Shown piece by piece: positions 1-6,160 of a stretch of DNA of 10,870 nt. The notes below the pieces were generated by a model that had not been told where the DNA came from, ran no database searches, and saw nothing but the letters and a program-made list of their open reading frames with translations. The position numbers were made by a program, and so were the translations under genes. The DNA comes from Clostridium sp. CAG:167 (GTDB lineage: Bacteria > Bacillota > Clostridia > Lachnospirales > Lachnospiraceae): positions 69,043-79,912 of the forward strand of contig HF998345.1 in the NCBI GenBank assembly GCA_000433735.1, in the 5' to 3' direction. Numbering within the stretch: position 1 is the first letter of the stretch; every line of letters begins with the position of its first letter.

Positions 1-85
1 CCCCCCCGCCGCAGGCTGTCAGTGAAAATGCCATCACTGCTGTCAATGCTCCTGCTAAAAGTTTTTTGAAAATCTTTTTCTTCAT
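1..85 (-). CDS. Lipoprotein N-terminus, probable sugar ABC transporter substrate-binding protein (partial)
   Basis: Only the first 28 codons are inside the window; the gene runs off the left edge. The translation begins MKKKIFKKLLAGALTAVMAF and continues SLTACGGG. This is a lipoprotein signal peptide: a basic n-region, a hydrophobic core and an LTAC lipobox with the lipidated Cys at residue 25, followed by a glycine spacer. The mature protein should be anchored to the outer face of the cell membrane. The start ATG is supported by an AAAGGAGGG ribosome binding site at 93-101 with a 7-nt spacer. Genes placed directly after a YesN/YesM pair in Lachnospiraceae are very often family 1 extracellular sugar-binding proteins followed by two permease genes. 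That identity is inferred from context and the signal peptide; no binding domain is visible. Another lipoprotein class remains possible. Confidence 0.75.
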   Translation of the reverse strand, partial: MKKKIFKKLLAGALTAVMAFSLTACGGG

Positions 86-127
86 GAATAAACCCTCCTT
101 TAGTTTGTTCGTTTATTTGATAGTGAT

Positions 128-156
128 ATAATACCAAAAAACAACCCCAAAAAGAA
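128..156 (-). promoter_or_regulatory. Candidate extended -10 promoter for the lipoprotein gene
   Basis: On the minus strand an extended -10 element TGGTATTAT lies at 136-128. The hexamer 17 nt upstream (TTCTTT at 156-151) matches the -35 consensus poorly. Transcription would start near 121, giving a leader of about 35 nt before the lipoprotein ATG. A good extended -10 with a poor -35 suits a promoter that needs an activator, in line with the response regulator encoded upstream. Assigned by eye only. Confidence 0.45.
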
Positions 157-178
157 TGCTTTTTTTTGGGATTGTTTT
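138..178. repeat. Inverted repeat overlapping the candidate promoter
   Basis: Arms 138-153 and 163-178 are complementary over 16 positions with one mismatch (a G-U pair in minus-strand RNA), around a 9-nt centre. The core of each arm is ACAACCCC or its partner GGGATTGT, flanked by A/T runs. It spans the spacer and -35 region of the candidate lipoprotein promoter, so it could be a dimer-binding operator. It could also be a weak hairpin just after the sensor kinase stop codon that ends or attenuates the upstream transcript. The dyad itself is plain in the sequence; the role is not. Confidence 0.5.
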
Positions 179-207
179 GTTATTTTTTAACTTTCTGTGA
201 AAAATAA

Positions 208-243
208 GTTGGTTTTTTTATGAACAGGTTGGCTTTTTTATGA
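208..243 (-). promoter_or_regulatory. Two direct repeats, candidate AraC/YesN-type operator
   Basis: Two 16-bp copies at 208-223 and 228-243 differ at one base. On the minus strand they read TCATAAAAAARCCAAC, and the period is 20 bp, about two helical turns. AraC-family proteins usually bind tandem direct repeats spaced by about two turns. The site lies upstream of the lipoprotein gene and immediately downstream of genes for an AraC-type response regulator and its kinase; it overlaps the kinase stop codon. The natural reading is the binding site of that regulator. Its distance from the candidate -35 (about 50 nt) is larger than usual for such activators, which lowers confidence in the exact promoter or in the mechanism. 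Confidence 0.5.
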
Positions 244-1695
244 TTCATGGCGAACAGGAAGATAAATTTCCACTTTTGTACCTGCATGATCTTCACTGTA
301 AAAGGAAAGACCGTACTGATTTCCAAATCTAAGCCGGATCCTTTCATTTACATTATACAGACCATATGATTCTTTTTCCTCTTCCCGCTGCCGCAAAAGG
401 CCTGCTTTTATTTCAGCCAGTTTTTCCGGTGTCATGCCCCGGCCGTTGTCTTCTACGGCGATCACACACAGATCATTTTTTTTATAGGCATAGACTCTGA
501 TCAGTCCCTTTCCCCGTTTATTCTTGATACCGTGGTATAACGCATTTTCCACCAATGGCTGCAATGTAATTTTCGGGATCTGCACCTGCCCCAGTTCTTC
601 CGGCAGTTTGATCTCATACTCCAGTATATCCTTATAACGCACCTGCTGGATCTGCAGATAACTGCTGACATGGCGGTATTCTTCCTCCAGTGTCACAATA
701 TCTTTTCCTCCATTTAACGATGCCCGGAAAAAGTCAGACAACACTTCTACCATATTGACTACCTGCTCATTATCGCCAGCCTCAGCCAGCCACACAATAG
801 TATCCAGTGTATTGTAAAGGAAGTGGGGGTTGATCTGCACCTGCAGGATCTCCAGTTCTGCCTCCCGGAGTTTCGTCTGCTCTTGTTTTACTCTGTCGAT
901 CAAATTACTGGTTTTTTCAATCATTACATTAAAGGAATCACTCAGTACCTTCAGTTCGGCACCATGGGCAATGTGGGATCGCACCGTCAGATCTCCTTCT
1001 GCCGCCTGTTCTGTCACTTTGCACAGTTCCCTTACCGGTCGGGAAATTGTCCTTGGTATATAGGTGATCATAACAATAGCCACAATAACCAGGATCACGA
1101 TGATAAACACACTTCCTGCTATCATCTGTACCGTCCGTTTGTTCACATCCTGGTAAATCTGGGTGCTTTCTTTGTTTTCATAATAAAGAAGTTCCAGCAT
1201 ATTCTGCTGGATATTAGAAGTAATGGACTGTACTCCTGTCTCCCACAGCTCCTCGTTTTCATCATAACGGCCTCCGTATTCAATGTTTGCCTGTATGGCC
1301 TTTGTATACCGCTCCAGATGATCCAGGTTATTCTCCATATTGTGGATAATGTCCGGGCTGTTCCGGCTCAGCGTAAGTGCTTTCACACTGTCCAGAATAG
1401 CTCTGGCATTATTGATATCCAATACCGGTTTCTGGCTCTCATAACTTTTGTTTCCAACAATGATCAGATAGATCTTGTAGTCGTAATTTTTCTTAAAATC
1501 AAGACTGAATTCACTGATTACGGAAGTATTCTGGGAAGCCTTTCTGTAAAACTCATTGCTCTTTAACATATTCGTGAACCAAAAACCCATAAGGATCACA
1601 AAAGGCAGCAGCATACTGATAAAAGCCAGACTGATCTTACTGGTCATAGACAAATCTTTATACCGCTCCAGTATCTGACAAAATTTTCTTTTCAC
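238..1695 (-). CDS. YesM-type sensor histidine kinase
   Basis: A membrane sensor kinase of 485 residues that should phosphorylate the adjacent response regulator in reply to an extracellular carbohydrate signal. From the GTG start: TM1 about 24-43, an extracytoplasmic sensor region about 44-190, TM2 about 191-212, HAMP about 213-268, a His_kinase domain with phospho-acceptor His291 in NPHFLYN, then an ATPase domain with N-box LQPLVENALYHGI (378-390), VEDNGRGM (414-421) and a YGLYNVNERI box (444-453). These are the marks of the LytS/YesM class. I chose GTG at 1695-1693 because GGGGAGGA sits just upstream and the GTGA overlaps the regulator's TGA by 4 nt. An in-frame ATG at 1734 would add 13 residues inside the regulator gene without a comparable site. 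The small periplasm-facing sensor domain is not recognisable as a named family. The ligand is unknown. Confidence 0.93.
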   Translation of the reverse strand: MKRKFCQILERYKDLSMTSKISLAFISMLLPFVILMGFWFTNMLKSNEFYRKASQNTSVISEFSLDFKKNYDYKIYLIIVGNKSYESQKPVLDINNARAILDSVKALTLSRNSPDIIHNMENNLDHLERYTKAIQANIEYGGRYDENEELWETGVQSITSNIQQNMLELLYYENKESTQIYQDVNKRTVQMIAGSVFIIVILVIVAIVMITYIPRTISRPVRELCKVTEQAAEGDLTVRSHIAHGAELKVLSDSFNVMIEKTSNLIDRVKQEQTKLREAELEILQVQINPHFLYNTLDTIVWLAEAGDNEQVVNMVEVLSDFFRASLNGGKDIVTLEEEYRHVSSYLQIQQVRYKDILEYEIKLPEELGQVQIPKITLQPLVENALYHGIKNKRGKGLIRVYAYKKNDLCVIAVEDNGRGMTPEKLAEIKAGLLRQREEEKESYGLYNVNERIRLRFGNQYGLSFYSEDHAGTKVEIYLPVRHES

Positions 1696-3314
1696 TCTTT
1701 TCCTCCCCGCTCGCGGTACTGTATCGGGGAACATCCTACATTCTTCTTAAACAGATGGGAAAAATAGTGAGGATCCCGATATCCTACCTCTTCACAGATC
1801 TCGTTGCTCCGCTTAGAAGTACATTTTAACAATTCTTTGGCCCGGTGCATCCGCACATCAGTAAGATATTTTACAAAGGTCTGGCCGGTCTTCTGGCTGA
1901 ACATGGCACTGAGATGGTTCGGGCTGACATTTACCTCATGGGCAACAGTGTTCAGGGTCAGTTCTTCATCGTGGTAATTTTCACTGATGTATTTTTTCGC
2001 ATTTTCTACTACATCACTGTTGTGTTCTGTAGTCTGGGCGTCTCTTACCTGCATGACCTTAGTAAACAGTTCCTTGATATAAACCACCGTTGCCTCCAGA
2101 TCACTGACTATTTTCTGCATCTGCTCCGGAGACTCAAAAGGCTCTCCCAGCTGTTCTCTGCCATCGGTAATCTGCGTCAGGAAATGGCTGGCGGCAAAAA
2201 ACATATCCATTACGATATACTGTCTGAAGATCATAGAATTTTTGCCGGCATCTCCTGTGTTTTTCATATATTCTTCCACAAAAAAATGAATCTCGTCCAT
2301 CTCACCTCCCTTTAAAAAGCTCTCAATCTTTTGTTTGTCCAGATTCTGAATGTCCACAGAACCGATACTGCAGGAAAATTTTTTTTCATTCCTTGTCTGG
2401 TCAAATACGGTATGGTTATCCACAATCTGGTTCGGTTCCGTAAGAAAACGATAGGAAAATCCATGGCTGGCGGCTTCATAAGACTCGCCTAATTCTCTCA
2501 GGCGCATCACCGGCACTCCAACGCTGCCAAAATAAGTCACATCCTCATACTCCGGCAGGATCTCCCGGAATTGTCCGGCAAACACATCCATGTTTCTCCG
2601 GATTTCCTCTTCCCCGCTGCCCATGAACAAAATCACTTTTCCTTCCGGTGCCCGGTCAAACATAATACTTTGTCCATCCTGCTCTTTCAGGGTGTCTTCC
2701 ATGGTCTTGTATAATTCCAGAATCCGCTGAGAAAATCCCTGCTCCTTATTTTTTCTCTGCAGTTTTAGCATCATAATGTTGTAACACTGTGCCATCAAAT
2801 TCAGATGGATCTTCTTTCCCTGTTCCATGGCATCGCTAAGGGATGCATTGTCATCAATGAGACTGCTTAAAAGCTGTCTTTTGGCATACTCAAAGTTCTC
2901 ATCTCCTTCTCCCTCCTGCAGTGTTTCTCTTGATTCATTTTCTTCTTTGATCTTTTGTGCCACACGGTTTACTACCTGCAATAATTCATCACCATTGATG
3001 GGTTTTAAAAGATATTCTTCTACCCCGATCTGAATGGCTGCTTTGGCATATTCAAATTCCTCATGTCCACTGAGAATGATAATCTTGATTTCCGGATACT
3101 CTTCTTTGATCATACGGCTTAATTCAATGCCATCCATAAATGGCATGCGGATATCGGTTATGACAATATCCGGTCTTTTTTCACTGATCATCGGAAACGC
3201 CAGTTCCCCATCCGAAGCCTCTCCGCAAAAATCGTAACCGTTTTTCTCCCAGTCTATATTGTTCTTTATTCCCTCTCGGACGATGTACTCGTCCTCTACC
3301 AAAAAAACTTTCAT
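1692..3314 (-). CDS. YesN-type response regulator, receiver plus AraC DNA-binding domain
   Basis: A cytoplasmic transcription regulator of 540 residues, a usual size for the YesN class. The N-terminal receiver domain (about 1-120) has the acidic pair Glu7/Asp8, phospho-acceptor Asp54 in VITDIRMP, Ser82 and Lys104 in LLKP. A poorly conserved middle region (about 135-430), typical of the class, links it to a C-terminal AraC helix-turn-helix domain at about 436-537, with two HTH units near 455-474 and 505-525 (EEVGYRDPHYFSHLFKK). The start ATG has AAGGTGA 6 nt upstream. It is translationally coupled to the sensor kinase through a 4-nt overlap. Expected job: when phosphorylated, activate sugar-uptake genes, most likely the lipoprotein gene after the kinase. 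The target sugar cannot be read from the sequence. Confidence 0.95.
   Translation of the reverse strand: MKVFLVEDEYIVREGIKNNIDWEKNGYDFCGEASDGELAFPMISEKRPDIVITDIRMPFMDGIELSRMIKEEYPEIKIIILSGHEEFEYAKAAIQIGVEEYLLKPINGDELLQVVNRVAQKIKEENESRETLQEGEGDENFEYAKRQLLSSLIDDNASLSDAMEQGKKIHLNLMAQCYNIMMLKLQRKNKEQGFSQRILELYKTMEDTLKEQDGQSIMFDRAPEGKVILFMGSGEEEIRRNMDVFAGQFREILPEYEDVTYFGSVGVPVMRLRELGESYEAASHGFSYRFLTEPNQIVDNHTVFDQTRNEKKFSCSIGSVDIQNLDKQKIESFLKGGEMDEIHFFVEEYMKNTGDAGKNSMIFRQYIVMDMFFAASHFLTQITDGREQLGEPFESPEQMQKIVSDLEATVVYIKELFTKVMQVRDAQTTEHNSDVVENAKKYISENYHDEELTLNTVAHEVNVSPNHLSAMFSQKTGQTFVKYLTDVRMHRAKELLKCTSKRSNEICEEVGYRDPHYFSHLFKKNVGCSPIQYRERGGKE
1701..1708 (-). promoter_or_regulatory. Ribosome binding site that sets the GTG start of the sensor kinase
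   Basis: GGGGAGGA on the minus strand, inside the last codons of the response regulator gene, 5 nt before GTG at 1695. This decides for the coupled GTG start over the upstream in-frame ATG at 1734. Confidence 0.75.
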
Positions 3315-3340
3315 GATTTCACCTTATTTTAATAACATGA

Positions 3341-3371
3341 AGTCGGGCATGGTCAATAACCACGCCCGACT
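3341..3371 (-). terminator. 13-bp hairpin between the FGGY kinase and the response regulator
   Basis: Arms 3341-3353 and 3359-3371 pair over 13 bp around a 5-nt loop. On the minus strand the stem has one G-U pair and is otherwise perfect (AGTCGGGC core). It lies 42 nt after the FGGY kinase stop and 26 nt before the response regulator start. As a minus-strand terminator it lacks a clean U tract (TCATGTTATT follows). Read on the plus strand it is followed by CTTTTCTAT but carries an A-C mismatch. It could be a partial terminator, an attenuator or a transcript-processing site. The gap (3315-3413) otherwise holds only the regulator's ribosome binding site; a TTGACC in the loop with A/T-rich sequence after it could be a weak promoter. 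Confidence 0.5.
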
Positions 3372-3413
3372 CTTTTCTATATTCCTTATTGGCCGTTGAT
3401 CTCGGGTATTTTC

Positions 3414-5006
3414 TTATAATGCCATAGAATCAATTGCTGCACGCTGGATCGGAAGTCCTGCTTTGTAGATCTCGATGAACTCGTCAAATCCTTTGACTCC
3501 TTCCGGATCTGGAGCCAGTTCGCTTCCTTCCTGACCTGCAAACACTTTGTTGTTCAGGTAATCGCCAAGGCTCTCTCCTTCGGCTTTCTGTACCATATAA
3601 GAAGCCAGCACGGCAATACCCCAGGCACCACCTTCACCTGCTGTCTCCATAACAGAGATCGGTGTGTTCATAGCGTCTGCCAGGATCTGCTGTCCAACCC
3701 CTTTTGTCTTGAAGAGACCGCCGTGTCCCAACAATTTGTCAACCTGTACACCCTCTTCTTTCAGCAGAAGATCCATACCAATCTTCAAGGCACCCAATGC
3801 CGTGTACAGATTTACGCGCATAAAGTTAGCCAGGTTAAACTTGCTGTTTGGAGTACGGACAAACAGCGGGCGTCCCTCTTCCATACCTGTAATGTTTTCG
3901 CCGGAAATATAGTTGTAAGCCAGCAGGTTGCCGCCATTTACATCCCCTTCCATAGCTTTATTATACAGCGTTCCGAACAATTTATTCATGTCTACATCTA
4001 CACCAAATGCTTCTGCAAATTCTTTGAAGATATTTACCCATGCATTCAGATCCGATGTACAGTTATTACAATGTACCATGGCTACCAGGTCACCGGATGG
4101 TGTGGTAACAAGATCCAGTTCCGGATATACTTTGGAAAGTTCTTTCTCAAGAACTACCATAGAGAATACAGATGTACCGGCTGATACATTACCGGTTCTG
4201 CGGGCAACACTGTTGGTTGCTACCATACCGGTTCCTGCATCACCTTCCGGTGGACACAGTGGGCATCCAGCCTGGAGAGTTCCGGTAGGATCCAGTAATT
4301 TTGCTCCTTCTGCTGTCAGTTCTCCTGCATTTTCACCAGCTGTCAGAACTTCTGGGAAAATGTCAAGAAGCTTCCATGGATAACCTTTTCCTTCTACTTC
4401 TTTGTTAAATGCATCTACCATCGTCTGGTTGAATTTGCCGGTAGCAATGTCGATTGGGAACATACCGGATGCCTCACCTACGCCTAACACTTTTCTGCCT
4501 GTGAGTTTCCAGTGGATGTATCCTGCCAGAGTTGTCTGGAATTTAATATCTTTTACATGATCCTCTCCGTTGAGGATTGCCTGATACAGGTGGGCAATAC
4601 TCCATCTCTGAGGGATGTTGTAGTTGAACAGTTTGGTAAGTTTCTCTGATGCCTCTTCTGTGATGGCATTTCTCCATGTACGGAATGGAACCAGGATCTC
4701 ATCATCTGCACCAAATGCCATATAACCGTGCATCATGGCACTGAAGCCAAGAGCTGCCAATTTTTCGACTTTTACGCCATACTGTTTTTCTACATCTTCT
4801 GTCATCTCTTTGTATGCATGCTGCAGACCTTCCCAGATCATGTCAATGCTGTAGGTCCAGATTCCGTCTTTGAGCTGGTTCTCCCACTCATGACTTCCGG
4901 AAGCAATCGGTTTGTTGGCATCGTCTACCAATACAGCCTTGATACGGGTAGATCCAAACTCGATACCCAGCACTGCTTTACCACTTTCAATTACACTTTT
5001 ACTCAT
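3414..5006 (-). CDS. FGGY-family carbohydrate kinase, xylulokinase-like, substrate unassigned
   Basis: A cytoplasmic ATP-dependent sugar kinase of 530 residues with the two-lobed FGGY (ribonuclease H-like) fold. Visible elements: phosphate-1 loop GIEFGSTRIKAVLVD (14-28); SAMMHGYM (89-96), matching the QMHG sugar-site motif of xylulokinases but with Met for Gln; PEGDAGTG (253-260) with the probable catalytic base Asp256; phosphate-2 region TGNVSAGTSVF (271-281); and adenosine region GHGGLFKTKGVGQQ (427-440) followed by AGEGGAWGIAVLA (456-468). A HCNNC motif at 312-316 is not part of the standard FGGY signatures. The ATG has AGGAGGA with a 7-nt spacer. It lies 36 nt after galE and is probably cotranscribed with it. 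Candidate substrates are a ketopentose such as D-xylulose or L-ribulose. The family is certain; the substrate is not. Confidence 0.9.
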   Translation of the reverse strand: MSKSVIESGKAVLGIEFGSTRIKAVLVDDANKPIASGSHEWENQLKDGIWTYSIDMIWEGLQHAYKEMTEDVEKQYGVKVEKLAALGFSAMMHGYMAFGADDEILVPFRTWRNAITEEASEKLTKLFNYNIPQRWSIAHLYQAILNGEDHVKDIKFQTTLAGYIHWKLTGRKVLGVGEASGMFPIDIATGKFNQTMVDAFNKEVEGKGYPWKLLDIFPEVLTAGENAGELTAEGAKLLDPTGTLQAGCPLCPPEGDAGTGMVATNSVARRTGNVSAGTSVFSMVVLEKELSKVYPELDLVTTPSGDLVAMVHCNNCTSDLNAWVNIFKEFAEAFGVDVDMNKLFGTLYNKAMEGDVNGGNLLAYNYISGENITGMEEGRPLFVRTPNSKFNLANFMRVNLYTALGALKIGMDLLLKEEGVQVDKLLGHGGLFKTKGVGQQILADAMNTPISVMETAGEGGAWGIAVLASYMVQKAEGESLGDYLNNKVFAGQEGSELAPDPEGVKGFDEFIEIYKAGLPIQRAAIDSMAL

Positions 5007-5042
5007 TACATTATCCTCCTTACACTTTCTGTGTGTTTTTTA

Positions 5043-6044
5043 TCAATCTTTAAAATTCTGAGCAAATCTCCAGGAATCCTGACACATCCTGGTAAGATCA
5101 TAATGGGCCTCCCAGCCCAGCTCTTCTTTTGCCTTGGTGGCATCTGCATAACAGATAGCAATATCACCGGCTCTTCTTGGCTTAATGGAATATGGAATCT
5201 TCACTCCATTGGCCTCTTCAAATGCTTTTACAATGTCCAGCACACTGTATCCTTTTCCTGTTCCCAGATTGTAAATATTCACACCCTGGGTGGAAGTAAC
5301 TTTTTCTACCGCATTCACATGCCCCTTGGCCAGATCTACCACATGGATATAATCTCTGACTCCAGTTCCATCCGGTGTGTCATAATCATTGCCAAATACA
5401 CCTAACTCTGGCAGTTTACCAACTGCCACCTGCATGATATAAGGCATGAGATTGTTAGGGATACCGTTAGGGCTTTCGCCTAACAGACCGCTTTCGTGGG
5501 CACCGATGGGATTAAAATATCGAAGCAGTACAACGCTCCAGTCCTTATCCGGCACACAAAAATCCGACAAGATCCGCTCCAGCATCAACTTGGTGCTTCC
5601 GTACGGATTGGTGGTAGACAAAGGAAAATCTTCTTTGATCGGCACTGTTTCAGGGGACCCATATACAGTAGCAGAAGAACTGAATATAATGCGCTTGCAG
5701 CCATACTCGTTCATCAGCTCACACAAGTTCAGCGTACCTGTAATATTGTTCTGGTAATACCACAACGGCTTAGCCACCGACTCTCCTACCGCTTTCAATC
5801 CTGCAAAATGAATGACGGCATCCAATTTATTCTCTTCAAAAACAGGCCGCATACTTTCTTTATCCAGCATATCTGCTTTGTAAAACTTGATCTTTTTACC
5901 TGTAATGCTTTCAATCTTGTCCACTACTTCTATTTTTGAATTAAATAAATTATCAAAAACAACTACTTCGTATCCCTTCTGTAAAAGTTCCACGCAAGTA
6001 TGAGAGCCTATATATCCGGTTCCGCCTGTTACTAAAATTTTCAT
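5043..6044 (-). CDS. galE: UDP-glucose 4-epimerase
   Basis: Interconverts UDP-galactose and UDP-glucose in the cytoplasm; it is needed to use galactose and to supply UDP-galactose for glycan synthesis. The 333-residue protein is a short-chain dehydrogenase/reductase-fold enzyme with the NAD-binding GGTGYIGSH loop (7-15), catalytic Ser124 in FSSSATVYG and the YxxxK pair Tyr148/Lys152 in NPYGSTK. Its length is close to E. coli GalE. I start at the ATG at 6044 because the mature motif MKILVTGGTGYIGSH begins there and AAAGGA lies 8 nt upstream; an in-frame ATG at 6074 would add ten unlikely residues overlapping the intergenic element. By alignment from memory, the position of E. coli Tyr299, which gates N-acetylated sugars, is Cys298 here. 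It follows galK and precedes the FGGY kinase by 36 nt. Confidence 0.96.
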   Translation of the reverse strand: MKILVTGGTGYIGSHTCVELLQKGYEVVVFDNLFNSKIEVVDKIESITGKKIKFYKADMLDKESMRPVFEENKLDAVIHFAGLKAVGESVAKPLWYYQNNITGTLNLCELMNEYGCKRIIFSSSATVYGSPETVPIKEDFPLSTTNPYGSTKLMLERILSDFCVPDKDWSVVLLRYFNPIGAHESGLLGESPNGIPNNLMPYIMQVAVGKLPELGVFGNDYDTPDGTGVRDYIHVVDLAKGHVNAVEKVTSTQGVNIYNLGTGKGYSVLDIVKAFEEANGVKIPYSIKPRRAGDIAICYADATKAKEELGWEAHYDLTRMCQDSWRFAQNFKD

Positions 6045-6062
6045 AACTGTTGTCCTTTCTCT

Positions 6063-6155
6063 CATAACGATCAATATGTAATGCCCCCTCGCTTACGCTC
6101 GGCGGCAGGTCGTCGGAATCGATTCTCAATTATGTGCTTTGCACATAACGATTCC
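6063..6155. repeat. Hairpin-bearing intergenic element between galK and galE
   Basis: The 116-nt gap holds a strong imperfect hairpin. Its apical stem 6130-6137/6141-6148 (TTATGTGC with GCACATAA) has a 3-nt loop. It is stacked on 6115-6121/6149-6155 (GGAATCG with CGATTCC), with an 8-nt one-sided bulge at 6122-6129. GAATCGATTC at 6116-6125 is itself a palindrome. Beside it is a GC-rich block, 6084-6115, containing CGCTTACGCTCGGCGGCAGG. The 9-mer CATAACGAT occurs at both 6063-6071 and 6144-6152. The look is that of a small dispersed intergenic repeat that could fold in RNA, but no second full copy is in the window, so dispersal is a guess. There is no U tract, so it is not a classic terminator. 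Confidence 0.5.
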
Positions 6156-6160
6156 TTCTC

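Noticed and set aside
86..237. Catabolite repression (cre) site before the lipoprotein gene
   Set aside because: Looked for a TGAAANCGNTTNCA-like palindrome here and before galK and the response regulator; no convincing match, although a weak site could be missed by eye.
823..1566. 247-codon plus-strand open frame
   Set aside because: Lies wholly antisense to the sensor kinase, whose domains are clear; no ribosome binding site or recognisable domain, and its composition is that of a reverse-frame shadow.
4728..5405. 225-codon plus-strand open frame spanning the galE-FGGY junction
   Set aside because: Antisense to the ends of two well-supported enzymes; the translation shows no domain and the frame is best explained by their codon bias.
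6045..6074. Ten-residue N-terminal extension of GalE (ATG at 6074)
   Set aside because: The Rossmann motif begins right at the ATG at 6044, which has its own AAAGGA site; the extension reads into the intergenic element.
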